A stretch of DNA of 64,000 nucleotides from Cephalotus follicularis. Its lineage: Eukaryota; Streptophyta; Magnoliopsida; Oxalidales; Cephalotaceae. The position numbers and the translations under genes are program-made. Under the pieces are notes generated by a model, which saw only the letters and a program-made list of their open reading frames with translations, made no database searches and was not told where the DNA came from. The DNA lies in assembly GCA_001972305.1 (NCBI GenBank), contig BDDD01001367.1, positions 124,001 through 188,000 of the forward strand, read 5' to 3'. Below, piece after piece: positions 10,584 through 23,243 of this stretch (position 1 is its first letter; the number at the start of each line of letters is the position of its first letter).

Positions 10584-13500
10584 ATGTTTGCAGGAGAAAA
10601 TGGACTGCAAGGAGACCCAAGATTGAAGGCCATATCAGAGGCCATAAGAGTAATCCCTCACTTCCCAAAACCAGGTAAAGTCTTTGTTGAAAGGGTCCTT
10701 CCATGTTTTCTTAGAGCAATATTAATTTCTTCAAAGTTCTGTTTCCTATATGATATCAGTAAAGATTTTTGTTAGTGCTTAACAAATGATGCTAAAAGTT
10801 GTTTCTTTTCTGGAGCTAAAACATTTTGTTCGTGTTATAGGAATTATGTTTCAAGATATAACTACACTGCTGCTTGATCACAAAGCTTTCAAAGATACAG
10901 TGGATATCTTTGTTGATCGTTATAGAGACATGGATATCTCTGTTGTTGCTGGTATATACGTTCTTATATCTTCTCCCAAAGACATAGAAACTGACGCACA
11001 TCCATTATAAATTTGTGGGTTGCTTTTGGTTTGCCTTTTAATAAGCCTTAAATTATAGTAGAGGAGTTAATATCTGTCAACTGTCAAGTTGTGGCTCTTT
11101 TACTTTTTTTTTTTATCACGGAAAAGATGAAATATGTTACTCATCAAGACGTGGGTATGGTGGGTTTTTTCTTTCAGTATCTATTAGTGAGTGGATATGA
11201 TTTTTTTCTTTTTTAATTTGTATACTTTTTGTCTCTTCACTATCAAAACCACGAGGCTAAAATGGTTTCAGCGTTGCTTGTTTTTGTTTTGTGTTCTCAG
11301 TTTGCTTGAAAGCAAAAGCACTTATATAGCTGATTGATTTTTTTTTTTATCAAATTGAGGATACTGGATAGCTTATGGGGATATTTGGCTGCATTTTGTT
11401 CCCTTAAGTTAAAATTGATATTTGGCTACATTTGCATATTTTTAAGAACTAAATGGAGAGTAGGAAGTCATTTTGGAATACAGCAATATGAGAGAGGTGG
11501 CATTGCTAACATTCCTATGAGATTTTGGAACTAAAGCTAGATCAATTTATCTGAACAATCTAAATGATTATTTTCTTGAGAAGCTGTACTTACAGTGCTA
11601 CTGCAGGTTTGATCTAATTAATTCTTAACACATTAACTCAATTACCTTTAAGTCGGTTCATTCTGCATACCGTTCCTCATAGAGTCAATTTACATTCTAG
11701 GAGTTGAAGCCAGAGGTTTTATGTTTGGCCCTTCAATTGCATTAGCTATTGGTGCCAAGTTTATCCCCCTACGTAAACCTAAAAAGTTGCCAGGTATGCT
11801 TTTTTATGTCATTTCTTATGCTAGTCCATTGGTTTTTATAATGAGTGAAATTTTTTGTCTAATGCCTAGTTTTGGGGAAATTGGCATCAGTTTGATATGC
11901 GTGTTTATTCATAAAGTGTTCCGCATATCAGATGTAAATGATATGCCAAAGGCTCGAATCATATTTGTAATTTGAAAAATCTGAGGCATAGTCTCTTGAA
12001 GAAGTCATAGCTAGCGTCAATTTGTTAAATGATCCATGATTATTTGCTCTCTAATGGGTCTAGACCTTGGTACGCATAATTCAACTTTTCCATCTTACTG
12101 GCCCAGAATCTGAGCAGGATTTGAGTAGATCTTTGGTATGAGTAAGTGCCAAGATATATAGATAACTTGCTAATATTCTGTTCAAAATGATAATTTGTTC
12201 AAAAGAATAAAAAATAACTTTATTATTTACTTTGAAAACACTCAGTATATTATATTCAGAACGTCCTAATAGAATATCAAGTGGCAAAAGGGTAATATTT
12301 AATGGTGCAATAGCTGAATGTGCCTCTATAAATCTTTGAAATGCTTGAAGCTCATCCAGATAATATTCAAGGTGTCATGAAAGTTGTCTCAGCTGTTCCC
12401 ATTTTATTACTAATTTTCAAATCTCTTATTTCTTTTACCAGTCACTCCTTTTTTGATTAATTTTAGCTTTAAAATCATTTGATCATGTTCCATAAATTGT
12501 AAGTTAAACCTGTAATGGTTGAATGTTTAGAAGTAATATCCGACGACTTGAAATCCTATTCTGTGGAAGTAGAGATATGTATGCCCTGCCCTTGTTCTAT
12601 CTATTCTCTGTGAGCTTGAGAACCATTGTTTGGAATATATTCGAAATGTGCTGACAGTATTTCGAGGGACAAAAGGGCAATTTTTAATGGTTCAATGGAT
12701 GAAGGTGGCTGCATAATATCCCTACCTTTGGTAAAAGTTAATATGCTTGAACCTCATTCAGATAAACAGCTGTCATGAAAGTAGTCTCATGGGTTCTCAT
12801 TTATTTTTACTTTTGCTCCTTTCACGATTGATTGAATATTTAATTTAATTTAATTTGTTTTATCCCTTAATTTCTAAGCTAAAATATTTGATATTTGAAT
12901 ATTAGGAAAAGTAATATCTGAATCATATGTGCTCGAATATGGAACCGATTGTTTAGAGATGCATGTTGGAGCTGTCCAACCTGGAGAACGTGCTTTAGTC
13001 ATTGATGATTTAGTGGCCACTGGTGGGACACTCTCCGCAGCAATACGACTATTAGGTAATGTCAAAATGTCCTATAACCTTTTCCTTTTTCCGATGTGTA
13101 ATTCTACCGGTACTCTGGTAGTTTAGTTCTCCGACTGAAGTCTTGTATGTTTGGAATTGCTCTTAACTAGAACGCGTTGGGGCTGAAGTTGTTGAATGTG
13201 CTTGCGTTATTGGGTTGCCTGAGGTTAAGGTAATGAACATTGTAATTGATATGTGTGTTTCACACTTTGTTATACCTCAAAATCTAATTTGTCATGCTTC
13301 TACTTTTTATCATAAGTAGCATGTCTATTGTACTGTTAAAGTAAATAATTTCAGTCAGTTCTTATGCTTTCTGGGCCATAGCATGGCAGGGAATTTTTTT
13401 TCATATCATTGCTGGAGACTACTTTTACCCTACAATCTTTTTATCAAATCTACTTTTACTTTGTTGCAAACCGCTTTTTCTTTTTCTTTTTCCTACTGTG

Positions 13501-16354
13501 TGATACTATGATGTGGTTATTTAATTCCCCATCATAGCTTAGCTTCATGTGATAGTAAAGACATTCTTATGAATTGGTTTGCAATTATTGGCTAGAATGC
13601 ATAAAATTTAACATGCTTTTTCCTTGGAATTGACTTTTCGTCGTTTTTCTGGTTTGCAACTCTGCTGAATTTACTTGTACTACTTTACTGCTTATGGCAA
13701 CCTGTAGGCCTTATTTCTTCATAAAGATGTTCTGTAGATTTCAAGGGCCCTATTTCATTACATCATAGTTATCTTGATAGATTTAGTTGGACAAAACATC
13801 CTGTCATGCATATGATGTTATTGGCCTTCTTGAATCCTTTATGATAGTGAAACTTTAAGGTTTATTTTTTTACTTTCTCGATGGGTATTTATTTAATTCT
13901 TGTATTTCCATCTAGTTGTTTCTATGTATATTTATTTTGTTTTAAATTTCTTCACTTGCAGCTATATGATATTACAGATTTTGCATCTAGTCCTCCCTCT
14001 ACTATTCCTCTTCTAGCATAGGTTGTAACCATTCTTGAATATGGCTTGGTATGTGTAGAGTAAATCGGCGAGGCAATAAGGCATTATCTAACAGATGTCA
14101 CTTTCTGCCATGAAATTATCTCTGATTTCTTCTCCTAGTAAATAGTCAATTTATTCCTGTGATGATTGTTCCCTGAGTGCAGGGGCGGAGTCAGGAATTG
14201 AAATATAGGGGTGTCGGAGGTGATATAAAAATTTAAAACTATATTTAAAAATTAACACGAGAAGAAGGGAAGAGAGATGAGAGAGCATGGGTTGATATAA
14301 TATTTGAAATAAAATATGGGGTGCTAGAGAATATTTTTATTTGCTGGATATGTTTCCATGCAATGTCACGATAAAATATTCCAAGTAAATGATTGATACA
14401 TTCTAAAATGAGTATATTGGGTATTTATTATTAAAGAGAGTTTTGGGCTAATTTGGACATGAGATTTATTTCCCTCTAGTAGGCCGAAATTTGGGCCATG
14501 CATTAGTTACATATTGATCGAATTTTTGGGCCTCAAAATCTTTAGAGTTGGATTGGTAAACTTGCTTCAAATATTGACTTTGTCAACTTATATTTCTTCT
14601 TGCATGTATGACACGACAATAGCCCAAGAAATGAAGGAGACAGGTAATGTGTTCAAGAAGCCAAAAGTGGACTTTGTGCATTTAATGTGAGAGTTGACAC
14701 TTACAAAAAGTACTAGGGTATTCTTATAAAAAAAACACACATTTTGTCATAACTTTGTCTTAATTCTCCTTTTGTTTTTCATCCCATTCTCACTCATGCT
14801 CTATCATCTCTCTTTCCTTCTTTTTTAAATATGAGGTACCTTACTATTTTTTTTTTTTTACTTTGGGGATGCCTGGTACCCCCAAATACCCACGTCCCTC
14901 CGCCCCTGATTACTAGGAGATTGAAATTACATAGTACCATATTAAGTTGAATTAAAAAATGTGATTTGTCATATCCTTCTTTTTTAAATATGAGGTACCT
15001 TACTATTTTTTTTTTTTTACTTTGGGGGTGCCTGGCACCCCCAAATACCCACGTCCCTCCGCCCGGTGTTTTGGGGTGCCAGGCTCCCCCAAAGTAAAAA
15101 AAAAAATGAATGTTGTCACTCTGTTTTATGGGGCAGTGGCCGAGGGACGTGGGTGTTTTGGGGTGCCAGGCACCCCAAAGTAAAAAAAAAAAAATGAATG
15201 TTGTCACTCTGTTTTATGGGGCAGTGTGTTGGGCCAAATATCAAACAATGTGAGAGAGAGGGGGAGAGAGGCTAGTTTTATTATGATTGTTGAAAGTGGT
15301 GCTTCTTGAGGCTTCATTCTGTTAGTAATTATTGAGTGCACGTTTTCTATGAAGATAGTATGGTCCCACTTTTGCAAGAGGGGCCTAATGCTTTAAATTT
15401 TCGGTGTCAAGTTTTATATGTTGGGTTTAAGAGAAGAATTTAAGTGAAGAATAACTCTCGTAACTGTCAATGCATACTTTTAATCATATCATAAATTTAT
15501 CACTTATTTAATATCATTTGTTTTTAGTTGGGACCCTTTTACTATCAATTAGCAAATTTTTGAACTAGATTACAAGTTTATATGGACTCTGGGTTGAGAT
15601 GCCACTAAAATTTTAAGACTAATTATGCATGTGTGTTTGTAGATATATGTATATTAATTTAAAGAGTGATAGTATTGTCACGTTTTTTTTTTGGATAATT
15701 CACTCATCTCTTTCACATAAACAGTGATTATAAAAAATGATAATCACCTTTTATATAAACAAAATAATGTGAATTGATAAAAAAAAGTCGTGAAAATATT
15801 AACACCCAATTTAAAAAGTGTGGTCTTATAAATAAAAAAGTTTTGTAATGAAAATCATGATAAAACTCTAAGTTGTTTACATTGAACAAGCAATTGCTGA
15901 AAAAATTAGCGTCGATAAGATAATTGATGATTTTTATGATATGAAAAAGTGACGAGTTCAACTTGGGTAATGAAAATCATGATGCCTTTTTTTTTTGTGA
16001 AAATTTATGTCAAAATTGATTGTACTTCTCTAAATGTTTTCATTTAATAATATTAAACTTTTGGTGTTAAAATTTTTATGTTTAGTCGTATTTCATGTTA
16101 ATTTTTAAATAACCTCTGACATCCCCATATTTAAATTCCTGGCTCCACCCCTGCCTGGGTGGGTGCAGTGAAAATGGATGTTGACAATTTTACTCCTTAT
16201 CTAAAAAGCGGGCATAGGGAAATCATTTTAAATCTGATAGTTGCATGTTTTGCAGGGACAATGCAGGCTAAACGGAAGACCATTGTACATTCTTGTGGAG
16301 CCCCGTCAATTGACAAGCGCTTCTGGTACCATTTTATATTCCTATTTGTGTTAA
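10584..16354 (+). CDS. APT: Adenine phosphoribosyltransferase, six exons, 200 aa
   Basis: Adenine phosphoribosyltransferase converts adenine and PRPP to AMP in purine salvage, and in plants it also acts on cytokinin bases. Exons: 10584-10674, 10841-10951, 11701-11793, 12906-13055, 13171-13229 and 16256-16354. All boundaries are GT/AG and phases fit. The protein reads [14 protein letters not shown], then [29 protein letters not shown], and the PRPP-binding loop [12 protein letters not shown] (residues 130-141). It ends with the flexible region [22 protein letters not shown]. There is no transit peptide, so a cytosolic isoform is likely (Arabidopsis APT3/4/5-like). The last exon reads on 14 codons past VEPRQL to TAA; an undetected further exon or alternative end is possible. 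Intron 5 is ~3 kb because of a transposon. Confidence 0.9.
14180..16153. mobile_element. hAT-like non-autonomous transposon in APT intron 5
   Basis: Imperfect terminal inverted repeats of ~40 bp: left CAGGGGCGGAGTCAGGAATT, right (reverse complement) CAGGGGTGGAGCCAGGAATT. The flanks carry an 8-bp duplication with one mismatch, cctgagtg (14172-14179) and cctgggtg (16154-16161). CAGGG ends and 8-bp duplications are typical of hAT elements. At 1974 bp it has no transposase ORF. The interior holds a complex of direct and inverted repeats (14815-15230), probably a nested related element. Confidence 0.8.
14815..15230. repeat. Nested direct and inverted repeats inside the hAT-like element
   Basis: A ~90-bp block (ATGAGGTACCTTACTA, T-run, TACTTTGGGG, CCCACGTCCCTCCGCCC) occurs at about 14815-14906 and again at 14975-15064. 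A second block (GGGGTGCCAGGC, CCCAAAGTA, A-run, GAATGTTGTCACTC) occurs at about 15065-15135 and 15141-15228, inverted relative to the first pair. The reverse complement of the first block starts CAGGGGCGGAGGGACG, like another hAT-type end. Confidence 0.65.
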
Positions 16355-18951
16355 CCTAAGAAATTATTAATTCTAATTTAGGTAATCACTTGTGCTAGAA
16401 TCTTCATTTAATGTATCCTTAGAATTTACCAGCTGGATTTTGGGTTAAGGTTAAAGAAACATTGAATGGACTGTGTGTAACTCGTACTTGTGCCCTCTTC
16501 TTCTTCTCAAAGATAAAAAAGTTAAAACCCAATGTTATTGTGTTTGATCTGTTGCTCTCGTACCAGCAAATACTCATTTAATGTAACCCTGATGTGGGGT
16601 TCATGTTGTCTCACTGTGGAATGGCCAGAAATGACCAACCGTCACAGTAGTATAATGGGAGTTGGTAAAAACTGAACTGAGTGAATGAACCTTCATGGAA
16701 TGCCTTTTTTTTTTTTTTTTAAAGCTATGTAGCATATTGTTTCTTTCTAGTCATGGATTATTTTCTTTCCAAAAATGTAGTTGGTTTTTACTCGAATAAC
16801 ACATGTCTTCAAACATTGCTTCTGTCAATAATTCGAGTTCTTATCGTGACAAGCGGACATTCTCCTTCCAGTTTACAGTGATCAATCATGAACAATTTGC
16901 ACACCATGATGAGTTCTTCTCCACTACTTTGAATTGGCTTTCAATAACATTCTGCACAAGTTATACTGTCTGGCCCTCCCTTCTGTAATCATCTCTGCCA
17001 TGGAAATTCTGAGGAAACGTTCGGTCTGTAGGCTCAATTAGATTTACTTGCGTATTTGTCAGCAAGAACATGATGTATTGGAACCCATTTGCTGTTTATT
17101 CAATTTATCTCATTCTGTTCACAGCTTATAACTTTAATGTAATATGGAGAGAGTGCATAGATAAAAAGGGTGGCTGCATCTATGAATCATGCTCCTTGTA
17201 TGAATTATGTTCACCAAGGCTCTATATAAATGGTGCTAAGGGACGGCTATTGAGGAAAGAATTATGTCTTTTAAAATTCGGATCGGGTTTTAGTATTATA
17301 TTAAAAATTTAGGTCTGATTTGATACGATNTTTAGTGTATAATTTTGATACTTAGCTTATTTTTTATTTTGATGGATTTATGATTAATTCTATATCTATA
17401 TACTTATCTATATATTTATTTTTATGATTGGATCTGGATTTTTTGTACTTTTAATGAATCAGGTATGGAAAAAAAACTATGGCCCGAATATCGGGTTTGA
17501 GCCTCCCAGGATAGTGTAATTAGTTTACATAGGTTTGGTTCGGACCTTTAACCCATGGACATGTCTATTTTAAATAGAATAATTCTATTGATGTTTAACT
17601 TAATTCTGTAAGATTTTTTAAAAGGATTTTTGGGATGTCAAATAACCAAAATAAATATATGTAAGTGTTTAAACTTGTTTGATAAAAAACCGTACTCTTT
17701 GATCATTTGTCTCTTATAATTATAAGCATAATTCAATTAAATTATATTAAAAATACATTGAGGATGTTAACATGTGACTAAGATCATCAAATATGAGTTG
17801 TTATTTTTTTAATGTTTAAAAAATTCACTATTGTTGTTTTAAAAAAAAAAACCAGTATATTTGATTTACTCACCTTTGCTCATATTCAATTTTTCAATAC
17901 AATTAATATTAACAAACTATAATCACTATATAAAATAATTGAGGTATCAAGAATGTAACTTTCATATTCAAGAAACTAGTACAAAGTGGTACACGTTAAA
18001 ATTGAAAGGTGAAGAAGCATCCATACTTTTTCCAAACGGGTTTGAGTTACTAAAATTGCGTTTGGGCTTTTGCAAACCCAATCCCAAACGCAGCTTGATA
18101 ACGTGACGTGACAGACCATGTTTGACAAATTTATCAATAAATGGTCCCAACTAAAAACGGATCCATAAAATGATAAAAGGTTTGGCTTTTGGATAGGAGT
18201 TTCAAGATCAATAGGCTAGTGGAGTTGTAATGGTAAAATGTAACATGGTGGTTATGAGTTTTGTGATGGTAAAATGATAAAGGTAAAGAATCGTGGAAAT
18301 ATTATTGATATATTTTTAAACAAGTTGAAAATCAATATTTTGACTTTTAAAAATATTATTCTTGTATTTATATTTTTTTTTATGGAATATACATATAGAG
18401 AAATGCTATGAAAATATTATTAGTTGTCATTTTTAATAAAACACTAATAAAATAATCAACAAATTTAATATCATTAGTTATCGTCACAAAAATACCATTA
18501 ATGATGATTTTTAATAAAACATTTACGTATTATTTTTTATGATGTCAATTATTTATGCTTTATAACATTATTAAAATCTTCAGTTATTTAAAAATATATT
18601 TTCAATGCTTACATATTATCTTAAATATTTTCGAATAACATTTTTGGTTATGCTATAATTGGTAATAAACTGGCATATATGCACAATTTTAAATAAATGG
18701 TTTTTTTCTATATAAAAAAAAAGTGACCGCTTGATAACAAATTTAAAAACATTGGGTTATAAAATCACAACCCAAAAGAACAAACAAAACCTAACCCCGA
18801 AGAAATCCTCTACTTCCTCTCCAAACAAACGCATAACCTCATAAAACGATACATTTCAAAATAGTTTCAAAATTGAAATCGCCAAAACCCCAATTCAACT
18901 CTCTAAATTAAAGGCGGATTTATTATTTATTATTTAATTTGTTTAATTATA
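16355..18951. other. Intergenic DNA between APT and CUE genes
   Basis: Contains the APT 3' UTR and AT-rich DNA. No supported gene. A single undetermined base (n) lies at 17330. A short inverted repeat (GCGTTTGGG ... CCCAAACGC) is near 18058-18092. Confidence 0.5.
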
Positions 18952-21650
18952 ATGTCTGCCGCTGTTTGCGGAAGCAAGAGATCCTTTTTCGAGGACCTGC
19001 CGTCGCCGTCGGTGTCGAAGAGGCTCCGATGTGGTTCTTCTGCCTCGCCCAATCGGCTCTCACCACCGCCGCCGTCGCCAAACCCCCTCGATCGGCTCCG
19101 CGAACTTTTCCCTCACTTGGACCCCCAGGTCTCTCTCTCCCCCTCTCTCTCTAATGTTAGAATCACTTTCCAAACTTCTGTCATAGCTAGGATGCATATA
19201 TGAATATGATATAATGAAAAATCATTTAATGGGATTTACTTAGGTTATGGGGTATAGATTGATTAAAATCTGGTGTGTGGCACTACCACTTTCCTTTCAA
19301 TTGATACCTTTTCTTTTTTTTTTTGGTATGAAAGGTTTTTTTTTTTTATATATAGTTTATATCAATAGAAATTAATAAGCACTGTAAATGTTCTTCCAAG
19401 CTTCCTTATGAGTGAATTATTGTGGCCATCCACATAGGGTGCAATACCGGCGCTGACTGCACAAATTGGCATTCATTATTGAATTGCTTTGTCATTGGTA
19501 ACACGAATTAGGTGAAACTTGTGGGACGTATATTTCTGCTCAGTGATTCTATATGGCTTAGGCAAGATTTTGATTGGACATTTTTCTTCTCATATCCCTA
19601 ATTTCAGAACTTTTTCTTTTGTTAATCAATTGATGATTCTACCTTGTAGGTTCTCGAGAGAGCTCTGGAAAAATGCGGCAATGATTTGGATTCTGCTCTC
19701 AGGAGTCTGCAGGAGCTTTGTTTGGGATCTGCAGAAAACAAGTCAGGTTCTGCTGAGGAACTGGATTCAAATTTGGAACAAGGTACATGTAGAACTAGAG
19801 TGTTTGCCAAACAACCCCCCTAATGTGTTGTTGGGAATTGTGTTTGGAAAAACTGTTTATTAAATGCTTGTTAATATTTGTGGATATGTATGCTATTCTT
19901 TATGACACTACTGTGATTTTCTAGTTTGTCTACCTTTTTTCAAGATCTATCTATTTCATATTCCTTAAATCTCTAAATGTAAAATTGGCAGGTGAATTGC
20001 CCAATTATGGACATGTCGCCGTTTGTGAAAACCCATCAGCTCCAAACAACTTTCCAGTCAACGGTGCAGAGTGGGTGGACCTTTTTGTGAGGGAAATGAT
20101 GAGTGCTACAAGTATGGATGATGCCAAAGCCCGTGCATCAAGCCTGTTAGAGATTCTAGAGAAATCCATCAGTGTCCGTGTTGGTGAAGAGGTGGCACAA
20201 GGTTTTAACAAGGTGTGTGTCTGTCATTCAAGTTCTAATTGCACTGTTTGCCATAAGGGGTCTTTCCATAGCTATTGACCCTATAAATAAAACATTCCTC
20301 GTGATACGTCAGATTTATAGGAAAGGTGTCCCAGACCCCACAACTAAGAAAGATGTTCACTTGTTAAATTGTCCCATTTATGTAGGGGGGTTTAGTAAGC
20401 AAAATCATACAAACTGAAAAGGGGGGTACAATATATCCTTATCAGATGAATCAGATGGGCTTCAGGTGGACGATATTATCCGTATGGGGCTGGAGTTTTT
20501 TATTTTAGAGTGTATCAAACTTGATCAGCCATTAACGAGTAATCCCAATGTGGGTTGATTTGGTTGGGGGAGATGCAAAATAGTACTTCAAGATCGATTA
20601 GGTGTCCAAGGCCTTTTCTTCTTTTTCGGTTTTTTTTTTTGCCGCAAATCTTTTTTGTTCTTAAAAGAAACAGTTTGAAAAGGTTCAACTGTCCAAAATG
20701 AATATCTTGGTCTGCAGAAATTCAAGTTTGATAATAAGAAAACAATTCTGTCTGTATGTATGATCATATAAATTATTAGAACCTTTTTTTGTTTATATTC
20801 TTTTGTAAGTTGTAACAGACTTCTGGAATTAGTTCTGGGTTGTATTGAACTTGTCATATAGATTAGTTTTCTTTATTTATAAGTGGACAAGGGTTGGGAT
20901 GAAAGCTTCAAATGCTCTGTGGATTAATTATTGTGGGAGTTGAACTGAATTGTGTAACGTGGAATGGAGTGTCATTTTTTGAAAGAAGTTGGAGCTGAAA
21001 ACCATAGTGATTTGACGTGGGGTTCAACATAATTTTTCTAGAATGGGATTGCTTTCCTTAGATTGGAGGTAGGAAAGGGAAGGAGGGTGGTTTTCGGCCT
21101 AAGGGCAGGTTAGGATTAGTAATTGGGAAAATTGTCTTTTATGTCCTGTTTACTATTCTGAACAACTGAAACATTATTTCGATAACTGAATCACCTTGGC
21201 ATGTTGTTTTCCAATTGTCAGGAAAATGTGATGCTGAAGGAACAAATTGAAGTATTGATCAGGGAAAATTCTATCCTCAAGCGCGCTGTTGCTATTCAGC
21301 ATGAGCGTCAGAAGGAGCATGAGGATAGGAGCCAAGAGATGCAGCATTTGAAGCAGTTGGTGTCTCAATATCAGGAGCAGTTGAGGACACTGGAGGTGAG
21401 AATGAGAACTTTTTTTCTTTTCACTTAATCAAGTATTTTGCCATAGAAGTGGGTATAATTGGTATATTTTTAGGTATTAATGTTCTTGTGGTCATGTGTG
21501 TGAAAATGTACTGAAATCTTTCATGCTTTCCTAGCAAATCTAATTTTATTGTTGTGCTGTCAGGTAAACAATTACGCTTTGACAATGCATTTGAAACATT
21601 CTCAGCAAAGCAGCTCCATCCCTGGACGTTTCCATCCCGATGTCTTTTAA
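18952..21650 (+). CDS. CUE-domain (ubiquitin-binding) protein, five exons, 263 aa
   Basis: Exons: 18952-19128, 19650-19782, 19992-20212, 21222-21395 and 21564-21650 (792 nt). All junctions are GT/AG and in phase. The N-terminus ([20 protein letters not shown]) is followed by a Ser/Pro-rich stretch. The CUE motif begins [20 protein letters not shown] and continues [16 protein letters not shown] (about residues 45-85). A central [10 protein letters not shown] segment follows, then a coiled coil ([19 protein letters not shown] ... [16 protein letters not shown]) and the end [12 protein letters not shown]. Size and ends match the Arabidopsis At5g32440-type Cue family from memory. CUE domains bind ubiquitin; the biological role of this plant family is not well defined. 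Confidence 0.92.
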
Positions 21651-23243
21651 TTTGCTGATGGAACTTGGTTTAGAAAACCTTATACAGCATTGTGTCTCCT
21701 TTGCCGGAGCTTGTGTCTTGTATTTGTCTTCATGGTTCCCCCTTTAAAAGGGTCATTGTCCCATTGTCCTAGTAAGTGATCAGTAAACATTGTCAGTCAG
21801 TTTCCTGCAGCAATTTCCATCTGGGTTTCTTATAGCAATTTGATATGTAACATTTCAAGTATAGCAAGAATTATTGCAGTAGGATAATGGCTAGGAGGAT
21901 TTGAAAGGCATTATGGCATAATAATTGCAAACAAATCTACGAATTTTCTTTCACTGCATGCTATTTTCCTGCTGTTACTTTCTCTACAATCCAGTTTTAA
22001 ACTAATATAAGTCTTAATTGCCAGATGGATTATGTACCAATTGGAGTAGTTTCAGTATTTAGGAATCACGACTATGAATGAAGAACAATCATAATCTATG
22101 ATTATACCTCATAGAAGTGGTAACCGTCAATACTATTATGAGTTCTGTTAATAATTGTTTTAAGACATTTATTAAAGTTATTTTAATTGGTTGATTATTA
22201 AATTGAATTAATTAATTATTATTATTTCAGGTTTCTAATCGGGTATAATCAATTATAATAATTGGGTATCATAATAAAGAAATTAAACGACAAATCCACC
22301 AATTCTTTTTCAATAATTATCATGTTTGATATCCAATACCTAAATTCAAAAACTAGATATATCACATATAACATTATATATAACAAGATAAATTTATAAT
22401 AATTAAATAATTAGTTTTCAATTAGACTGAATTTATTAGATCTAACTGAATTGGTATATTCCCCATTTTAATATTTAGAACTAAAAACTGAAGTATCTGA
22501 AACGATTTTTTTGTGCTCTTCAACCAAAACTCTAAATTTTGAACACCTCTGCGCACGTATGTTAGTGAGGCAAATTTAAATTATTATTTTTATTTTAAAT
22601 ACTTCTTTACAATTGTTTGTATTTTCGATATGTAATAGTTTAGGAGTTGAATGCACCATAAACCTTGGTTAATCTCTCCAATTAGTAACCAATCGACAAT
22701 TGAATGTTTTCTCTACATTTGTTTTGGTTGATTGTTATACAGTATTCCGTTACTGTATTGGAAACGAGAATAAAAAAATAATAATTACAGTCTATAATAT
22801 TAATTATTTTTTTACTTCGTCACGTATATACGTATATGATTTAATTGTTTTATAATTTATTTATTTATAATAAAAAATTAATTAATTTAATAAAAACTCT
22901 ACAAATATTCAATTGATAATGAGATAAAATCTGAGATTCAATTTAAAAAATATTAATTATAATAATTTTCTTGAAGAAATGATTAGTTCAATTAATGGGT
23001 AAGTAAAGGGCCAATTACAAAAAATTGAAGCACGAAGAAAATGTGATACGTGTACAGAATGTCAGTCAACCACACAAAATATTACCTTTTGGAACTCCTT
23101 ACCATTAAAAGACGAAAAGCTTTTATCATTCGTGTTTGATACATTGATAAAAACCATTGACAACGAAACCCATCTGTTTATTTCCTTCTTCTCTTAGATG
23201 ATTCATCAAACACTTTTAACCATATGTACACAAATACTCTTCA
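21651..23243. other. AT-rich intergenic DNA between CUE and DnaJ genes
   Basis: Contains the CUE gene 3' UTR and the DnaJ gene promoter. No coding signal and no repeat with definable ends was seen. Confidence 0.5.

Noticed and set aside
14794..15207. 137-codon minus-strand ORF with repeated [13 protein letters not shown] peptides
   Set aside because: It is a translation of the nested DNA repeats in the hAT-like element, not a protein gene.
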